This document shows positions 43,688-52,627 of a DNA stretch of 54,020 nt, one piece after another (the first letter of the stretch is position 1; each line of letters starts with the position of its first letter). The position numbers were made by a program, and so were the translations under genes. The stretch lies in contig NZ_BAYA01000040.1 in assembly GCF_000685015.1 (NCBI RefSeq), positions 1 to 54,020 on the forward strand. Reading direction: 5' to 3'. The notes under the pieces were generated by a model, which searched no databases, was not told the origin of the DNA, and was given only the letters and a program-made list of their open reading frames with translations. The DNA comes from Paraburkholderia bannensis NBRC 103871 (GTDB taxonomy: Bacteria; Pseudomonadota; Gammaproteobacteria; Burkholderiales; Burkholderiaceae).

Positions 43688-44839
43688 ATGAAATCACGTT
43701 CCACTTCGAAACTCGCTGGATTCACCTTGTTGAGCGTTGCCTGCCTGACGATCATGGTCGGCTGCGTTATCGTCCCCGGCCTGCCATCGATCGCTTCGGC
43801 ATTAGGCTTGCCCACGTCGGCCAGCTGGCTCGTGACAACTCCTTCTCTGGGCGTCGTGCTCTTTGGGCCGATGGTCGGTCGACTCATCGAGCGCGCGGGA
43901 TTGCGTCGCTCGCTCTGTATCGGCCTCTTTCTCTACGGGCTTCTCGGTGTCATTGGCGTCTTCCTGCGCGGGCCGTATGTCGTGCTTGGCGACCGGTTGC
44001 TGCTTGGCGGCGCAACGGCGATCGTCATGTCCGCCGGCACCGGGATGATCTCGGCGCTCTACGAGGGGTCGGCACGGCTCGCCATGATCGCAAGACAGGG
44101 CATGTCGATCGAGCTGGGAGGGGTCATCTTTCTGTCGATCGGCGGCGTGCTTGCCGCTTATGGCTGGCAGTTCCCGTTCCTGCTCTACCTTGTTGCATGG
44201 GCGATGCTGGCCATGGTGTGGATGTTCGTTCCCGACGTCCATCTTCAGGGTGACGGCGAAGTGCAAGCGCAGTCGGCTCCCGTCTCTGCTGGACTCAAGC
44301 TGGTCTTTTTCTCGGCCAGCGCCTCGATGATTCTGTTTTTCACGGGAATCATTGCGCTGCCGCTCATGCTCGGTTCACTGGGACTGAGTGAAGCGCAGAC
44401 AGGTTATTTCCTGTCATTCATCTCGCTGGTTGCCGTCGTCGCTGCGTCGCAAATGCCACGCGTAGCGGGCTCGATTGGTGAAAATCAGACACTTGTTTTT
44501 GCGTTCGTCTGTTACGTCGTAGCGCACGCCATCTTTGCTCTTTCGCCTTCCATCCCGAGCGCTATATGCGGCGGCATTGCCATGGGATGCGGCTTTGGAT
44601 TTTCCGTGCCGCTAGTCAATCACATGACCGTCGAGCAAAGTCCTGTTGCCCAGCGAGGACGTCACCTGGCCTATCTTTCCATGTCGATTTTTCTTGGCCA
44701 GTTTCTTTCCTCGTTCATGGATATTGTTGCGTCCAATACTCAGCACGTTTTTGTGACCGCTTTCATCCTCGGCTGCTTCGCTGTGGCAACCGTATCGATC
44801 ACTCACCATCGTCTGCGCGCACGAGCCGGATCACGCTGA
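43688..44839 (+). CDS. MFS transporter
   Basis: 383-residue major facilitator with about 12 helices. The helix-2/3 loop motif GPMVGRLIERAGLRRSLCIG is the A-motif of the family, and the second half begins after the central loop (~195-215, QGDGEVQAQSAPVSAGLK). It is likely a proton-coupled exporter or importer of a small organic compound. It is divergent from an IclR gene. I found no strong ribosome binding site. The closest subfamily is unclear to me. Confidence 0.85.
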   Translation: MKSRSTSKLAGFTLLSVACLTIMVGCVIVPGLPSIASALGLPTSASWLVTTPSLGVVLFGPMVGRLIERAGLRRSLCIGLFLYGLLGVIGVFLRGPYVVLGDRLLLGGATAIVMSAGTGMISALYEGSARLAMIARQGMSIELGGVIFLSIGGVLAAYGWQFPFLLYLVAWAMLAMVWMFVPDVHLQGDGEVQAQSAPVSAGLKLVFFSASASMILFFTGIIALPLMLGSLGLSEAQTGYFLSFISLVAVVAASQMPRVAGSIGENQTLVFAFVCYVVAHAIFALSPSIPSAICGGIAMGCGFGFSVPLVNHMTVEQSPVAQRGRHLAYLSMSIFLGQFLSSFMDIVASNTQHVFVTAFILGCFAVATVSITHHRLRARAGSR

Positions 44840-44853
44840 GAAACTGGGCAGGT

Positions 44854-45819
44854 TTACGCAACTGGCGCGCTTGTCCAACGCGCCAGCTTCCGGTATTCCT
44901 CAAGCTGGCGATTGTCTTCAGCAAGCGCCGCCGGAATTTCTCGTTTAAGAAAATTCACCCAGGCCTGCGTCTTCGCATCGACGAATTGCCGTGAGGGATA
45001 GATGACGTACAAATTGAGCGCACCTAGTTCGATATCCTGAAGAACGCAGGCCAGATCGCCGCGCCGGAGCGCGGGAAGCGCCGAAGCTACCGGAAGCACG
45101 CCAATCCCGAACCCCTCCTGCATTGCCGCAAGCAGCGCGCTTTCGTGATTGAAGGACAGCCCGATCGGCAAGTCCCGGATCCGTTCGACGACCTCCTTGC
45201 CTGCAAGCGTCCAGGTGCCTGCCGGCATATGCGGCGTGTTCATGCGCAGGCACGTGTGGCCATTCAGGTCGTCGAGACCCGCAGGTGTGCCGTGGCGCCG
45301 GAGATAACCTGGAGAGGCGCACGCTACGACCGCAACCGTACCCAAAGTCTGCGCCACCATGACCGAATCAGGTAGCGAAGGCGCAAGTATCAAGGCGGTA
45401 TCGTAGCCGCCTTCGATGATATGCAAAGGCGCATCCGAAAACACGACGTCGACATCGACGGTTGGATGCCGCTCCCGGAACCGCAGCACCGTCGACACGA
45501 TGTCGCTCTGGCCAAACCCCAGGGGAGCGTAGACCCGAAGCGTTCCCGCCGGATCTTCCGCCGCGCTGCGTGCCTCGGCTTCGGCGGAATCCAGCCATCT
45601 CATGATCGTCTTGCAACGCGCGAGGTATTTTTCGCCCACTTCTGTGAGCACATACTTGCGCGTGCTGCGGTTCAGCAGTCGTGCCTGCAGATGGGTTTCG
45701 AGCTGCGAGACCGCGCGTGATACCTGTGCCGTCGATACCTTCAGCTGTTTCGCCGCTGCGGAAAACCCTCCTGACGCAACGACGGCCATGAACATGCGCA
45801 TATTTTCAGTCGTATCCAT
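44854..45819 (-). CDS. LysR-family regulator, last gene of the efflux cluster
   Basis: 321-residue LysR-type factor with HTH at ~1-60 (MRMFMAVVASGGFSAAAKQL, STAQVSRAVSQLETHLQ, NRSTRKYVLTEVGE) and an effector domain from ~90 (GTLRVYAPLGFGQSDIV). The ATG follows GGAGTTAGCAG. It lies 41 bases after the outer-membrane channel gene on the same strand, so it may be co-transcribed with the EmrAB-type pump. It belongs to the CrgA/DsdC-like LysR branch common near transporters. Confidence 0.87.
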   Translation of the reverse strand: MDTTENMRMFMAVVASGGFSAAAKQLKVSTAQVSRAVSQLETHLQARLLNRSTRKYVLTEVGEKYLARCKTIMRWLDSAEAEARSAAEDPAGTLRVYAPLGFGQSDIVSTVLRFRERHPTVDVDVVFSDAPLHIIEGGYDTALILAPSLPDSVMVAQTLGTVAVVACASPGYLRRHGTPAGLDDLNGHTCLRMNTPHMPAGTWTLAGKEVVERIRDLPIGLSFNHESALLAAMQEGFGIGVLPVASALPALRRGDLACVLQDIELGALNLYVIYPSRQFVDAKTQAWVNFLKREIPAALAEDNRQLEEYRKLARWTSAPVA

Positions 45820-45860
45820 CTGCTAACTCCAAACCTGATTCGTCGCGAGGCAACCTAAAG

Positions 45861-47366
45861 TCAACCCACGACCTGCCACCCTCCGCCCAAAGCTTTGTAA
45901 AGCGCGACGAGTTCGGCGCGAAGCGTGATCTCTGTCTGTTCGAGCGCATCTTCGTTCGCGAGCAACGCCTCCTGTGCTGTGTCGATTTCCAGGAAGCTGA
46001 CGCTTCCCTGCTCATAGCGCTGCTGTGCGGCGGTCAACGCGTCGCGCGCATTGCTGACTGCCAGTACGAGATCTTTCCTGCGCTCCTGCGTGTTTCCATA
46101 GGCTGTGATGGCGTTATCGACGTCTCGCCAGGCCTGGAGCACCGTCTTTTGCCACGCAATCGCCGCCTCCTTTTGCTGCGATTTGCGCAGCTTCAGGGTT
46201 GAGCGCAAACGGCCGCCTTCGAAGATCGGCAGGTCGATCGTTGGCCCGATGGAGAACGCACGGCTCGGCAACGCGAACAAGCTGCCGAAATTCAGCGCTT
46301 CGGTGCCAACGCTGCCGTTGAGGCTGACATCCGGATAGAACGATGCGATGGCGACGCCAGTCTGCGCAGTTGCCTGATGCAGACGTGCTTCGGCCTCCCG
46401 AACATCGGGTCTGCGCCGCAGAAGTTCCGATGGAAGTCCCACTGGCACTTCGGGCGGCAAGAGCGGGAGGTCTTTTACAGGCGCCAGTTCGCTTTGAAGC
46501 GCTCGCGGTGGCAAGGCAAGCAACAGTCCGATGGCGTTAATGGCCTCTTGTTCGGTGGTCAGGATCTCCGGCAGCGAAGCGGCGATGGCGTCCCGCCGAA
46601 CTTTCGCCCGCGCCACGTCGAGTTTGTTGCCGACGCCGTTCTCATACTGGTTTTGAACCAGCGACAATGAATGATTGGCGGTGGTGAGATTGCTGCGTGT
46701 GATGGCTTCGCGCGCCTGGTATCCACGCAAGGTCATGTAATCGCATGCGAGTTCGGCTAGCGCATCCAGTGCGATACCGCGACGGGCCTCGATTGCCGCG
46801 TCAGTGCCCGCATCCGATGCTTCAACCGCACGTCTTACCTTGCCAAACAGATCGAGCTCCCAGGACGCCGACAGCCCCGCATTCCAGTCGCTGTACTCAA
46901 GCGGCGCGCCGTCCGGGTGCGAGACAAGATTTGCCGTTCCAGCGGAACTAATGCGATCGTGCGATTCGGCGATCGAGGCGCCCACGTGAGGCCGTCCTGC
47001 GGACGCCGCCACGCCGCGCGCGGCCTGGGCCTGCTGCACCCGCTCGCTCGCCGCTGCGAGGTCAAGATTCTCCTTGACGAGACGCTGTACAAGGCTGGAC
47101 AGGACGGGGTCGTTAAAGCTGCTCCACCACGATTCGTCTATCGCTGCGCCCGTTACCCTGTTGGTCGCATCATCCGGCGTGCTCGCCCATACCGAAGGCG
47201 CCATCGCCGTCGTCTTCTCCGGCAATGCCGGTGGACGAAAATCAGGCCCAACGGTGCAACCTGCAACGAGCATGGCGGATGCGAGCGCACCCAGAACACA
47301 GACAGTAAGCTGTGGCAGCTTCTTGATTTCAAGGCTGGAGCGCCCGGTAACTTGCTTGACGCCCAT
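45861..47366 (-). CDS. Outer-membrane efflux channel lipoprotein (NodT family)
   Basis: 501-residue outer-membrane factor. A long N-terminus leads to a type II signal with lipobox VAGC (Cys37) and TVGPDFRPP, then two OEP domains (WELDLFGKVRRAVEASDAG and GPTIDLPIFEGGRLRSTLKL). I take ATG 47366, seven bases after AGGAG; the preceding gene's stop is only two bases earlier. It should dock with the EmrA-like adaptor just upstream to form a three-part MFS pump. It is a different protein from the channel of the mdt operon. Confidence 0.9.
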   Translation of the reverse strand: MGVKQVTGRSSLEIKKLPQLTVCVLGALASAMLVAGCTVGPDFRPPALPEKTTAMAPSVWASTPDDATNRVTGAAIDESWWSSFNDPVLSSLVQRLVKENLDLAAASERVQQAQAARGVAASAGRPHVGASIAESHDRISSAGTANLVSHPDGAPLEYSDWNAGLSASWELDLFGKVRRAVEASDAGTDAAIEARRGIALDALAELACDYMTLRGYQAREAITRSNLTTANHSLSLVQNQYENGVGNKLDVARAKVRRDAIAASLPEILTTEQEAINAIGLLLALPPRALQSELAPVKDLPLLPPEVPVGLPSELLRRRPDVREAEARLHQATAQTGVAIASFYPDVSLNGSVGTEALNFGSLFALPSRAFSIGPTIDLPIFEGGRLRSTLKLRKSQQKEAAIAWQKTVLQAWRDVDNAITAYGNTQERRKDLVLAVSNARDALTAAQQRYEQGSVSFLEIDTAQEALLANEDALEQTEITLRAELVALYKALGGGWQVVG

Positions 47367-47368
47367 GA

Positions 47369-48589
47369 TCACACTCCTGCTGCGGCGCTGGCAGGACGGG
47401 CAGCTTCGTTGCGGGTTCCGTCGCCGCCATCGGTCATGCGCTCCTGGCCTGCCTCGTTGGCCCGGTGATAAGTGTCCCGACCTTTGGCCATCACATCGGC
47501 AAAGTTCGTCCTCACGGTCGTCTCGACTGACATACCCAGGCGCAGCATCGCAACTTGCGGCTGATTGGGCGCAAACGTGATCTTGACCGGAAGCCGCTGG
47601 ACGATCTTGGTGAAATTCCCGGTCGCATTGTCAGGCGCGATGGGCTCGAACGTACCGCCGGTCGCCGGCGCAACGCTGTCCACATAGGCATCCAGGTCGA
47701 TATCGTAAGCATCGACATGTACGCGCACGTGCTGACCCGGCTCCATGTGCTTGAGCGCAACCTCGCGATACTGCGCTTCGACATAGATTTCCTTTTGCGG
47801 CACAAGCGCCATCAATGCCGATCCAGGATTGACAAAATTTCCCTGCTCGACGCTGTGCTCGCCGACGACGCCATCCACCGGCGCCGTGATCCGCGTATAG
47901 CTGAGATTGAGCTGCGCCTGGGCAAGCGCCGCCTCATCAGCCTTGACAGTTGCCAGTGCGGCTTCGTGCTGCGCCTTGAGCAGGTCAAGCTGATGTCGCG
48001 CGGCACTCACTGCCGCTTTCGAGCGGGCAAGTTCCGCCTTCGTTTCCGCAAGCGTGGCGTCCGCCGCCTGGGTGTCCTGGCGCGATCCCGAGCCAAACTC
48101 GGCCAGGTTGCGGTAACGCGTGGCGTTGGACTGCGCGAGCGAGAGCCTTGCCTCGATCTGGCTCACCTGCGCGTCTTCCTGGGCGATGACGTCGGGCTGT
48201 CGATCCACCGATGCCAGCGCGTCATCGACCTGCGCACGGTCGCGCAACAACTGCGCTTCGGCACGATCGACGGCAGTGCGATAGTCACGGTCGTCGATCG
48301 TCGCGAGCAGCTGGCCAGCGTGCACAAACTGGTTATCCTGAACGCCGACATAGTTGACCTGCCCGGCAATACGAGGCGCGATGGTCGTGTAGTGCGCGGT
48401 GATGCGCGCATCGTCCGTATAGACGTCGGATGTCGGTACGTAGATTTTCCAGGCGGCCACGCCAACGAAAGTTGCGACTACCGCTGCACCGATTATCAGC
48501 GGCAGCTTGCTCTTTTTCGGGTGCGCGTGGTGAGCCCCGTTCTGCGTGGTTGAAGCCGGGCCAGCAGGGGGTTTGGTCATGTCGTTCAT
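47369..48589 (-). CDS. EmrA-like HlyD-family efflux adaptor
   Basis: 406-residue membrane fusion protein. A short cytoplasmic N-terminus with a His/Lys-rich run (HHAHPKKSK), one helix at ~29-48 (LPLIIGAAVVATFVGVAAW), then DVYTDDARITAHYTTIAPRIAGQV, which is the EmrA start. A long coiled coil (~95-215) is followed by the half-lipoyl motif LSYTRITAPVDGVVGEHSVEQG and a beta-barrel. It connects the EmrB-like pump to the outer-membrane channel. It is 24 bases after the emrB-like gene. Confidence 0.9.
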   Translation of the reverse strand: MNDMTKPPAGPASTTQNGAHHAHPKKSKLPLIIGAAVVATFVGVAAWKIYVPTSDVYTDDARITAHYTTIAPRIAGQVNYVGVQDNQFVHAGQLLATIDDRDYRTAVDRAEAQLLRDRAQVDDALASVDRQPDVIAQEDAQVSQIEARLSLAQSNATRYRNLAEFGSGSRQDTQAADATLAETKAELARSKAAVSAARHQLDLLKAQHEAALATVKADEAALAQAQLNLSYTRITAPVDGVVGEHSVEQGNFVNPGSALMALVPQKEIYVEAQYREVALKHMEPGQHVRVHVDAYDIDLDAYVDSVAPATGGTFEPIAPDNATGNFTKIVQRLPVKITFAPNQPQVAMLRLGMSVETTVRTNFADVMAKGRDTYHRANEAGQERMTDGGDGTRNEAARPASAAAGV

Positions 48590-48613
48590 TTCTTGAAACT
48601 GATTGATTACTTC

Positions 48614-50164
48614 TTACTTCTTCAAAAGTGCGATGCGCGGTGGCAGTGTGCGTTGCGGAAGCACAAGCAACACGGCGAATACAACGGCCGCAAAGGCCGC
48701 CAGCAACAGATAGTCATCCTTGATAACCATGACTGCCGCCTGAACGTCCACAGCGTGCGCAAACTGGGCGAGGCTACTGGCAGTGCGCGGCGTGCCATCG
48801 GCCAAAAGCGGCGGCAGGTGCTGCACGTCGAGGCCGCCATTCGCCTGAATGGTCGTGAACCGATGGGTTCCAGCCGACTCAAGAATACGGGTGGAGTGAA
48901 GCTGTCCACGAAATTGGGCCATCAGTTCCAGGATGCAGCCGCCGAGCACCTCGCTGACGCCGCGTGGCATGTTCACCAGAGATGATGCAAACGGCCCTTC
49001 TTGCGGCGCGATGGAATTCGTCGCCATCATCAGCAATGACAGGACGACACACGCCTGCCCAAATCCTGAAAGCGCCTGCCAGACGTAGAACTGCTCCCGG
49101 CTCCACGTCGAGTCGAGCTGGCTGCAACCGATACAGGCGGTGATGAGGCACAGCAAACCGAGGCCATTGACCCACCGGCTATCGATCCACTCCACATCCA
49201 GGATCTTGACCACCAAAGGGAGAAATATCAGTTGTAGCGCCGCGACTTCTGCCATCAACGTCCATATCTGCATCTGCCTGAATCCCTGCACTTCCGCGAG
49301 GTATTCGGATGGAACCGCAGAGCCTGACATCCCGATGATCACAAAGCTGAAAAGCGTCAGCACGCCATAAGCCACATTGCGCCGCTTGAGAAGTTGCGGG
49401 CGAAACAGCGGGAGCTCCTGCTTGAACTCGTTGACGATCAGGAGCGGAATAGCGACAACGCTCACGACGGCCAACGTGCAGATCAACCTTGAATTGAACC
49501 AGTCCAGATGGGGGCCGTGCTTCAGCAGGGTCGTCAGCGCGCCCATGCCGATAAACACGAGCAGGGTTCCTTGCCAGTCATACTTCTTGAGCCGCGCATA
49601 ATTCGGCGAATCCTGCGGCATGCCGTACCACACGCAGAGCGCACCAATCGTGCAAAGCGGAATTGCTTCGAGATAGACAAACTGCCATCCAACCATGTCT
49701 GTCCATAGTGCACACATGGCAGAACTCAGGTTCGGGAAAAACGTTGCGGTCAGCGCATAGCACGCGAGGCCATAGAGGCGGATTTGCGGCCCCAGAAAAC
49801 GCAACGCAGCAGTCATGACAAGGGGGATCGTGAACCCGTGGGCGAGTCCCTGCAGCGCGCGCAACATCAGGAAAATCGGCTCGCTATGAGCGAGCGGCAG
49901 AAGAGACGACGATATGCAGTTCAACGCGAGCACGAACAGAACCATGCGTCGAAGCGTGACCGCCACTGCCCAGCAAGGCGAAAGCGCCATGCCGATGACC
50001 ATGCCGCTGACGTAGATGCTTTCCATCCAGAGCCCGGCGTCGTGACCGATGCCAAAGGCTCCACGTACATCGACTAGCGCACTTGATCCTACTTGATCGT
50101 TGAACTCTGCCGCCATCGCCGCGACGATGACGCCAGCCAGACCTATCAAGGGTTTCCTATCCAA
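48614..50164 (-). CDS. EmrB-like MFS drug exporter (DHA2, 14 helices)
   Basis: 516-residue major facilitator of the DHA2 (14-helix) class that works with HlyD-type adaptors. It shows MESIYVSGMVIGMALSPCW, a motif region near MLRALQGLAHGFTIPLVM, and WQFVYLEAIPLCTIGALCVW. There is a large periplasmic loop between the last two helices (~430-480). The start is TTG at 50162-50164 with AAAGGAT upstream; no ATG is available at this point. It lies 151 bases after the exported hydrolase gene and is followed directly by the adaptor and channel genes. It likely expels an aromatic or phenolic compound, by analogy with EmrAB and FarAB. Confidence 0.87.
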   Translation of the reverse strand: MDRKPLIGLAGVIVAAMAAEFNDQVGSSALVDVRGAFGIGHDAGLWMESIYVSGMVIGMALSPCWAVAVTLRRMVLFVLALNCISSSLLPLAHSEPIFLMLRALQGLAHGFTIPLVMTAALRFLGPQIRLYGLACYALTATFFPNLSSAMCALWTDMVGWQFVYLEAIPLCTIGALCVWYGMPQDSPNYARLKKYDWQGTLLVFIGMGALTTLLKHGPHLDWFNSRLICTLAVVSVVAIPLLIVNEFKQELPLFRPQLLKRRNVAYGVLTLFSFVIIGMSGSAVPSEYLAEVQGFRQMQIWTLMAEVAALQLIFLPLVVKILDVEWIDSRWVNGLGLLCLITACIGCSQLDSTWSREQFYVWQALSGFGQACVVLSLLMMATNSIAPQEGPFASSLVNMPRGVSEVLGGCILELMAQFRGQLHSTRILESAGTHRFTTIQANGGLDVQHLPPLLADGTPRTASSLAQFAHAVDVQAAVMVIKDDYLLLAAFAAVVFAVLLVLPQRTLPPRIALLKK

Positions 50165-50315
50165 CGGTATATCCTTTCAACAACAACGCCAGATCCCTCG
50201 CGGCACCCTTTACCGTTTCGAGGCACTGGCAGTTACCACTGACTAAAGCTAGCTACAGTTTCCACTTCCTGCGATGCCTGCACGACATCTTCCATGCAGG
50301 CACCGTCCTGAATTT

Positions 50316-51326
50316 TCAGGCTCCGTACTCCCGATAGATCTGCGGCAAGAAACCGCCGAGACAGGTGAACTCGGTCATGTCGTGCAGCGCCATCTCGTAG
50401 GCAAAGTTTTCCAGTGCCGCTTTATCGAGGCCCATACGCTGGGTCACCGCCTTCGACAGACGTGCGCCATCCGGAAACTTCTTGAAGCGATTGAACGACG
50501 AGTGAGTGCCGATCCAGTAGCGGTTGATCATCTCCAGCCCCGCCGGCGTGTCGCGCCCCAGGTGAATCATCAGGACAAGCGGCGCATTGCGCGCGTCTGC
50601 GGGAGAAATGATTCCGCTGGCGTTGAATGTAAATCCGTTGGTCTTCAGTGCAGCCGGATTGACGCCGAAGCTCTCCGGCGTATCGAAACTGATGTAGCCA
50701 TCGAGAAAGAGGTTGCCGATATATTCGGTGATGTGATTCGGGTTGCCATACAGCCGCTCTGCGTAGGTCAGCTTCGAATTGGCAAGCCGTGCGGGATCGT
50801 CAACCGAATTGTGAATGTGCGCATACGGGAACCACAGCATGTATCGCTCGCTTTCGAGCGGGTGCCACGTGAACCACCATTCGAACATTTTGGCCGTCAC
50901 GCCCGGAAAGACATGGCGAGATTGCGCATAGGCCAGAGGGCCCTCTTCCACCAGGGCATAGCCAGAGACCGGTGCGCTCTCAAAGGTGCGCATCATCTTG
51001 TCGAGGCCTGCTACGGTCGGCGGGAGAATGAATTCAGCGGGCAGAGGGCCCTGCTCCAGGGCGTTGACCATCGCCATCGGCGCGACCAGGTCCTTCGTGA
51101 AATATTTGGCGTAGGACTTGGACTGAACAAGCTGCTCGTTGACTGGCCAGCGCTTTTGCATCGGCACCTGGTAGTAGGTAATTCTCGTGCGCTCAGCATC
51201 GGCGCAACCGGCCATGCTGGACGGCGCCGCCGCGAGAGCGGACGGCATCGCATTGGCGGCTGCCATGCCTGCAAGAAAGGCCGGCGCTGCACCCAGAATC
51301 CGGCGCCGCTTGATATCCGTTGTCAT
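50316..51326 (-). CDS. Exported DAPG/phloretin hydrolase-like protein (PhlG family)
   Basis: 336-residue protein with a twin-arginine type signal (KRRRILGAAPAFLAGMAAAN, cleavage around 30-35). The remaining ~300 residues match the length and motifs I recall of the 2,4-diacetylphloroglucinol hydrolase PhlG and phloretin hydrolase: KMFEWWFTWHPLESERYMLW (~146-165), PYAHIHN, NHITEYIGN (~197-205), and ALHDMTEFTCLGGFLP with an HxxxE pair (His315, Glu319), like the zinc ligands His270/Glu274 of PhlG. PhlG cleaves a C-C bond in an acylphloroglucinol. The export signal is unusual for this enzyme family, since PhlG itself is cytoplasmic. It heads the series continuing with the EmrAB-type pump and is divergent from an IclR gene. 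Confidence 0.78.
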   Translation of the reverse strand: MTTDIKRRRILGAAPAFLAGMAAANAMPSALAAAPSSMAGCADAERTRITYYQVPMQKRWPVNEQLVQSKSYAKYFTKDLVAPMAMVNALEQGPLPAEFILPPTVAGLDKMMRTFESAPVSGYALVEEGPLAYAQSRHVFPGVTAKMFEWWFTWHPLESERYMLWFPYAHIHNSVDDPARLANSKLTYAERLYGNPNHITEYIGNLFLDGYISFDTPESFGVNPAALKTNGFTFNASGIISPADARNAPLVLMIHLGRDTPAGLEMINRYWIGTHSSFNRFKKFPDGARLSKAVTQRMGLDKAALENFAYEMALHDMTEFTCLGGFLPQIYREYGA

Positions 51327-51629
51327 GCTTTATACCTCGTTAGTCGTCCAAATCATCTGAAACCATTCCCGATCGCCTGCTGGCAGCGACCTGCCCTGGC
51401 TAACGTAAGACACTCACCGGCACTCTCATTGGTTTGCGCGACGAACCCGACACATTCGATCAATCAAATGGGTTCGCAACATCGACCTTGAAATCTCGCT
51501 GAGATTTCCTGCCGTTTGTCCCTTTTTGAAGTCTTTTCTCATCGTACCGAATAATGATACGCTAGTATCGTTAAACGGTACGGCACGAAGTCTGGCAAGA
51601 TTTCGACTTGAAGTCAAGGGAGAAATGAA
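51327..51629. promoter_or_regulatory. Divergent promoter region of the PhlG-like gene and IclR gene, with nested dyads
   Basis: This ~300-base gap is AT-rich near 51530-51600. At 51543-51549 and 51576-51582, CGTACCG and CGGTACG form a perfect inverted pair. Inside it, GATAC (51556-51560) and GTATC (51565-51569) form a second pair with a GCTA centre. Nested dyads of this kind upstream of an IclR gene fit an autoregulated operator. The IclR start is 47 bases to the right. Confidence 0.6.
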
Positions 51630-52382
51630 GTGGCAGATGAACTGGAAACCGATGGCGGCGGAAAACAGGTAGTGGCGCGCGCGGCCGCGGTTCTCGAAGC
51701 ACTTGAGGGACAGGCGTCAGGCTTGAGTCTTGGCGATATCGCCAAGGCAACGGGCCTGCCGAAAAGCACCGTCCAGCGACTGGTCGGTGCGCTGGAGGCG
51801 CGACGTTTTGTCGTAGCGGGTGCAGCGGGCGTGCGTCTTGGCCCCGCAATCACGCGGCTTGCTGCGTCGATTCATACCGATGTGGTGACGATCAGCGCAC
51901 CGTTCATTGAAGCGGCGTCGAGACGACTGCGTGAAACAGTGGATCTGGCGGTGTTCCGTGGGTCACATGCGTTGACCCTGTTCCAGCATTCTTCCGACCG
52001 GGAGCTACGCGTCGTTTCACCAGTCGGAGCCGCGTTCCCGCTCTATTGCACCGCGCATGGGAAGGCGATTCTGTCGACCCTGGAAGACGACGATATCCGC
52101 AGGCTGGTGAGCGGCCAGCTGGATGCGCGCAGCGAGCACACGGTCACCGATATTGATGCGCTCCTCGACGACATCGCATCCGTTCGCCGCACTGGACTGG
52201 CATTCGACCTGCAGGAGCATGCGGAAGGCGTATGCGGAGTTGGCGTGATCGTCGGGTGCGGCACGAACGAGAGGCATGCCCTTTCGATTGCCGTGCCGTC
52301 ACTGAGATTCGAGCGTCAACTGCCGGAAATCAAGGCCACCCTGCTCAAATGCAAGGCCGAAATCGAGGCGCAATTTGGTTGA
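51630..52382 (+). CDS. IclR-family regulator divergent from the exported hydrolase
   Basis: 250-residue IclR-type factor. HTH ~10-70 (KQVVARAAAVLEALEGQASG, LSLGDIAKATGLPKSTVQRL), effector domain with RRLRETVDLAVFRGSHALTL, YCTAHGKAILSTLEDDD and GVCGVGVIVGCG. It starts at GTG 51630 with AAGGGAGA upstream; the nearby ATG is in another frame. It is a clear paralogue of the IclR at 42749-43552. It probably senses an aromatic effector and controls the hydrolase-efflux cluster. Confidence 0.88.
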   Translation: MADELETDGGGKQVVARAAAVLEALEGQASGLSLGDIAKATGLPKSTVQRLVGALEARRFVVAGAAGVRLGPAITRLAASIHTDVVTISAPFIEAASRRLRETVDLAVFRGSHALTLFQHSSDRELRVVSPVGAAFPLYCTAHGKAILSTLEDDDIRRLVSGQLDARSEHTVTDIDALLDDIASVRRTGLAFDLQEHAEGVCGVGVIVGCGTNERHALSIAVPSLRFERQLPEIKATLLKCKAEIEAQFG

Positions 52383-52627
52383 GCCGGTGACGCTGATGTG
52401 CAGCCACGAGGCGCGCGCATCAGCTCGCCTTGTCCCGATGTAGCATTGCCACCCAATACATCTGCAGTACGAAATAACTGCAAGATAAACAACGCCCCGC
52501 GCGAATCCGTTCCGTGCGCGCAATGCGTTGCTTAAATGATCAGGCTGGCAGCCCGCAAGAAGCGGGCTCTTGCCGTTCGGTGAAGCCGCGAAGATCCTGC
52601 CGGTAACGCAAGCGCGTTATTCACTTA

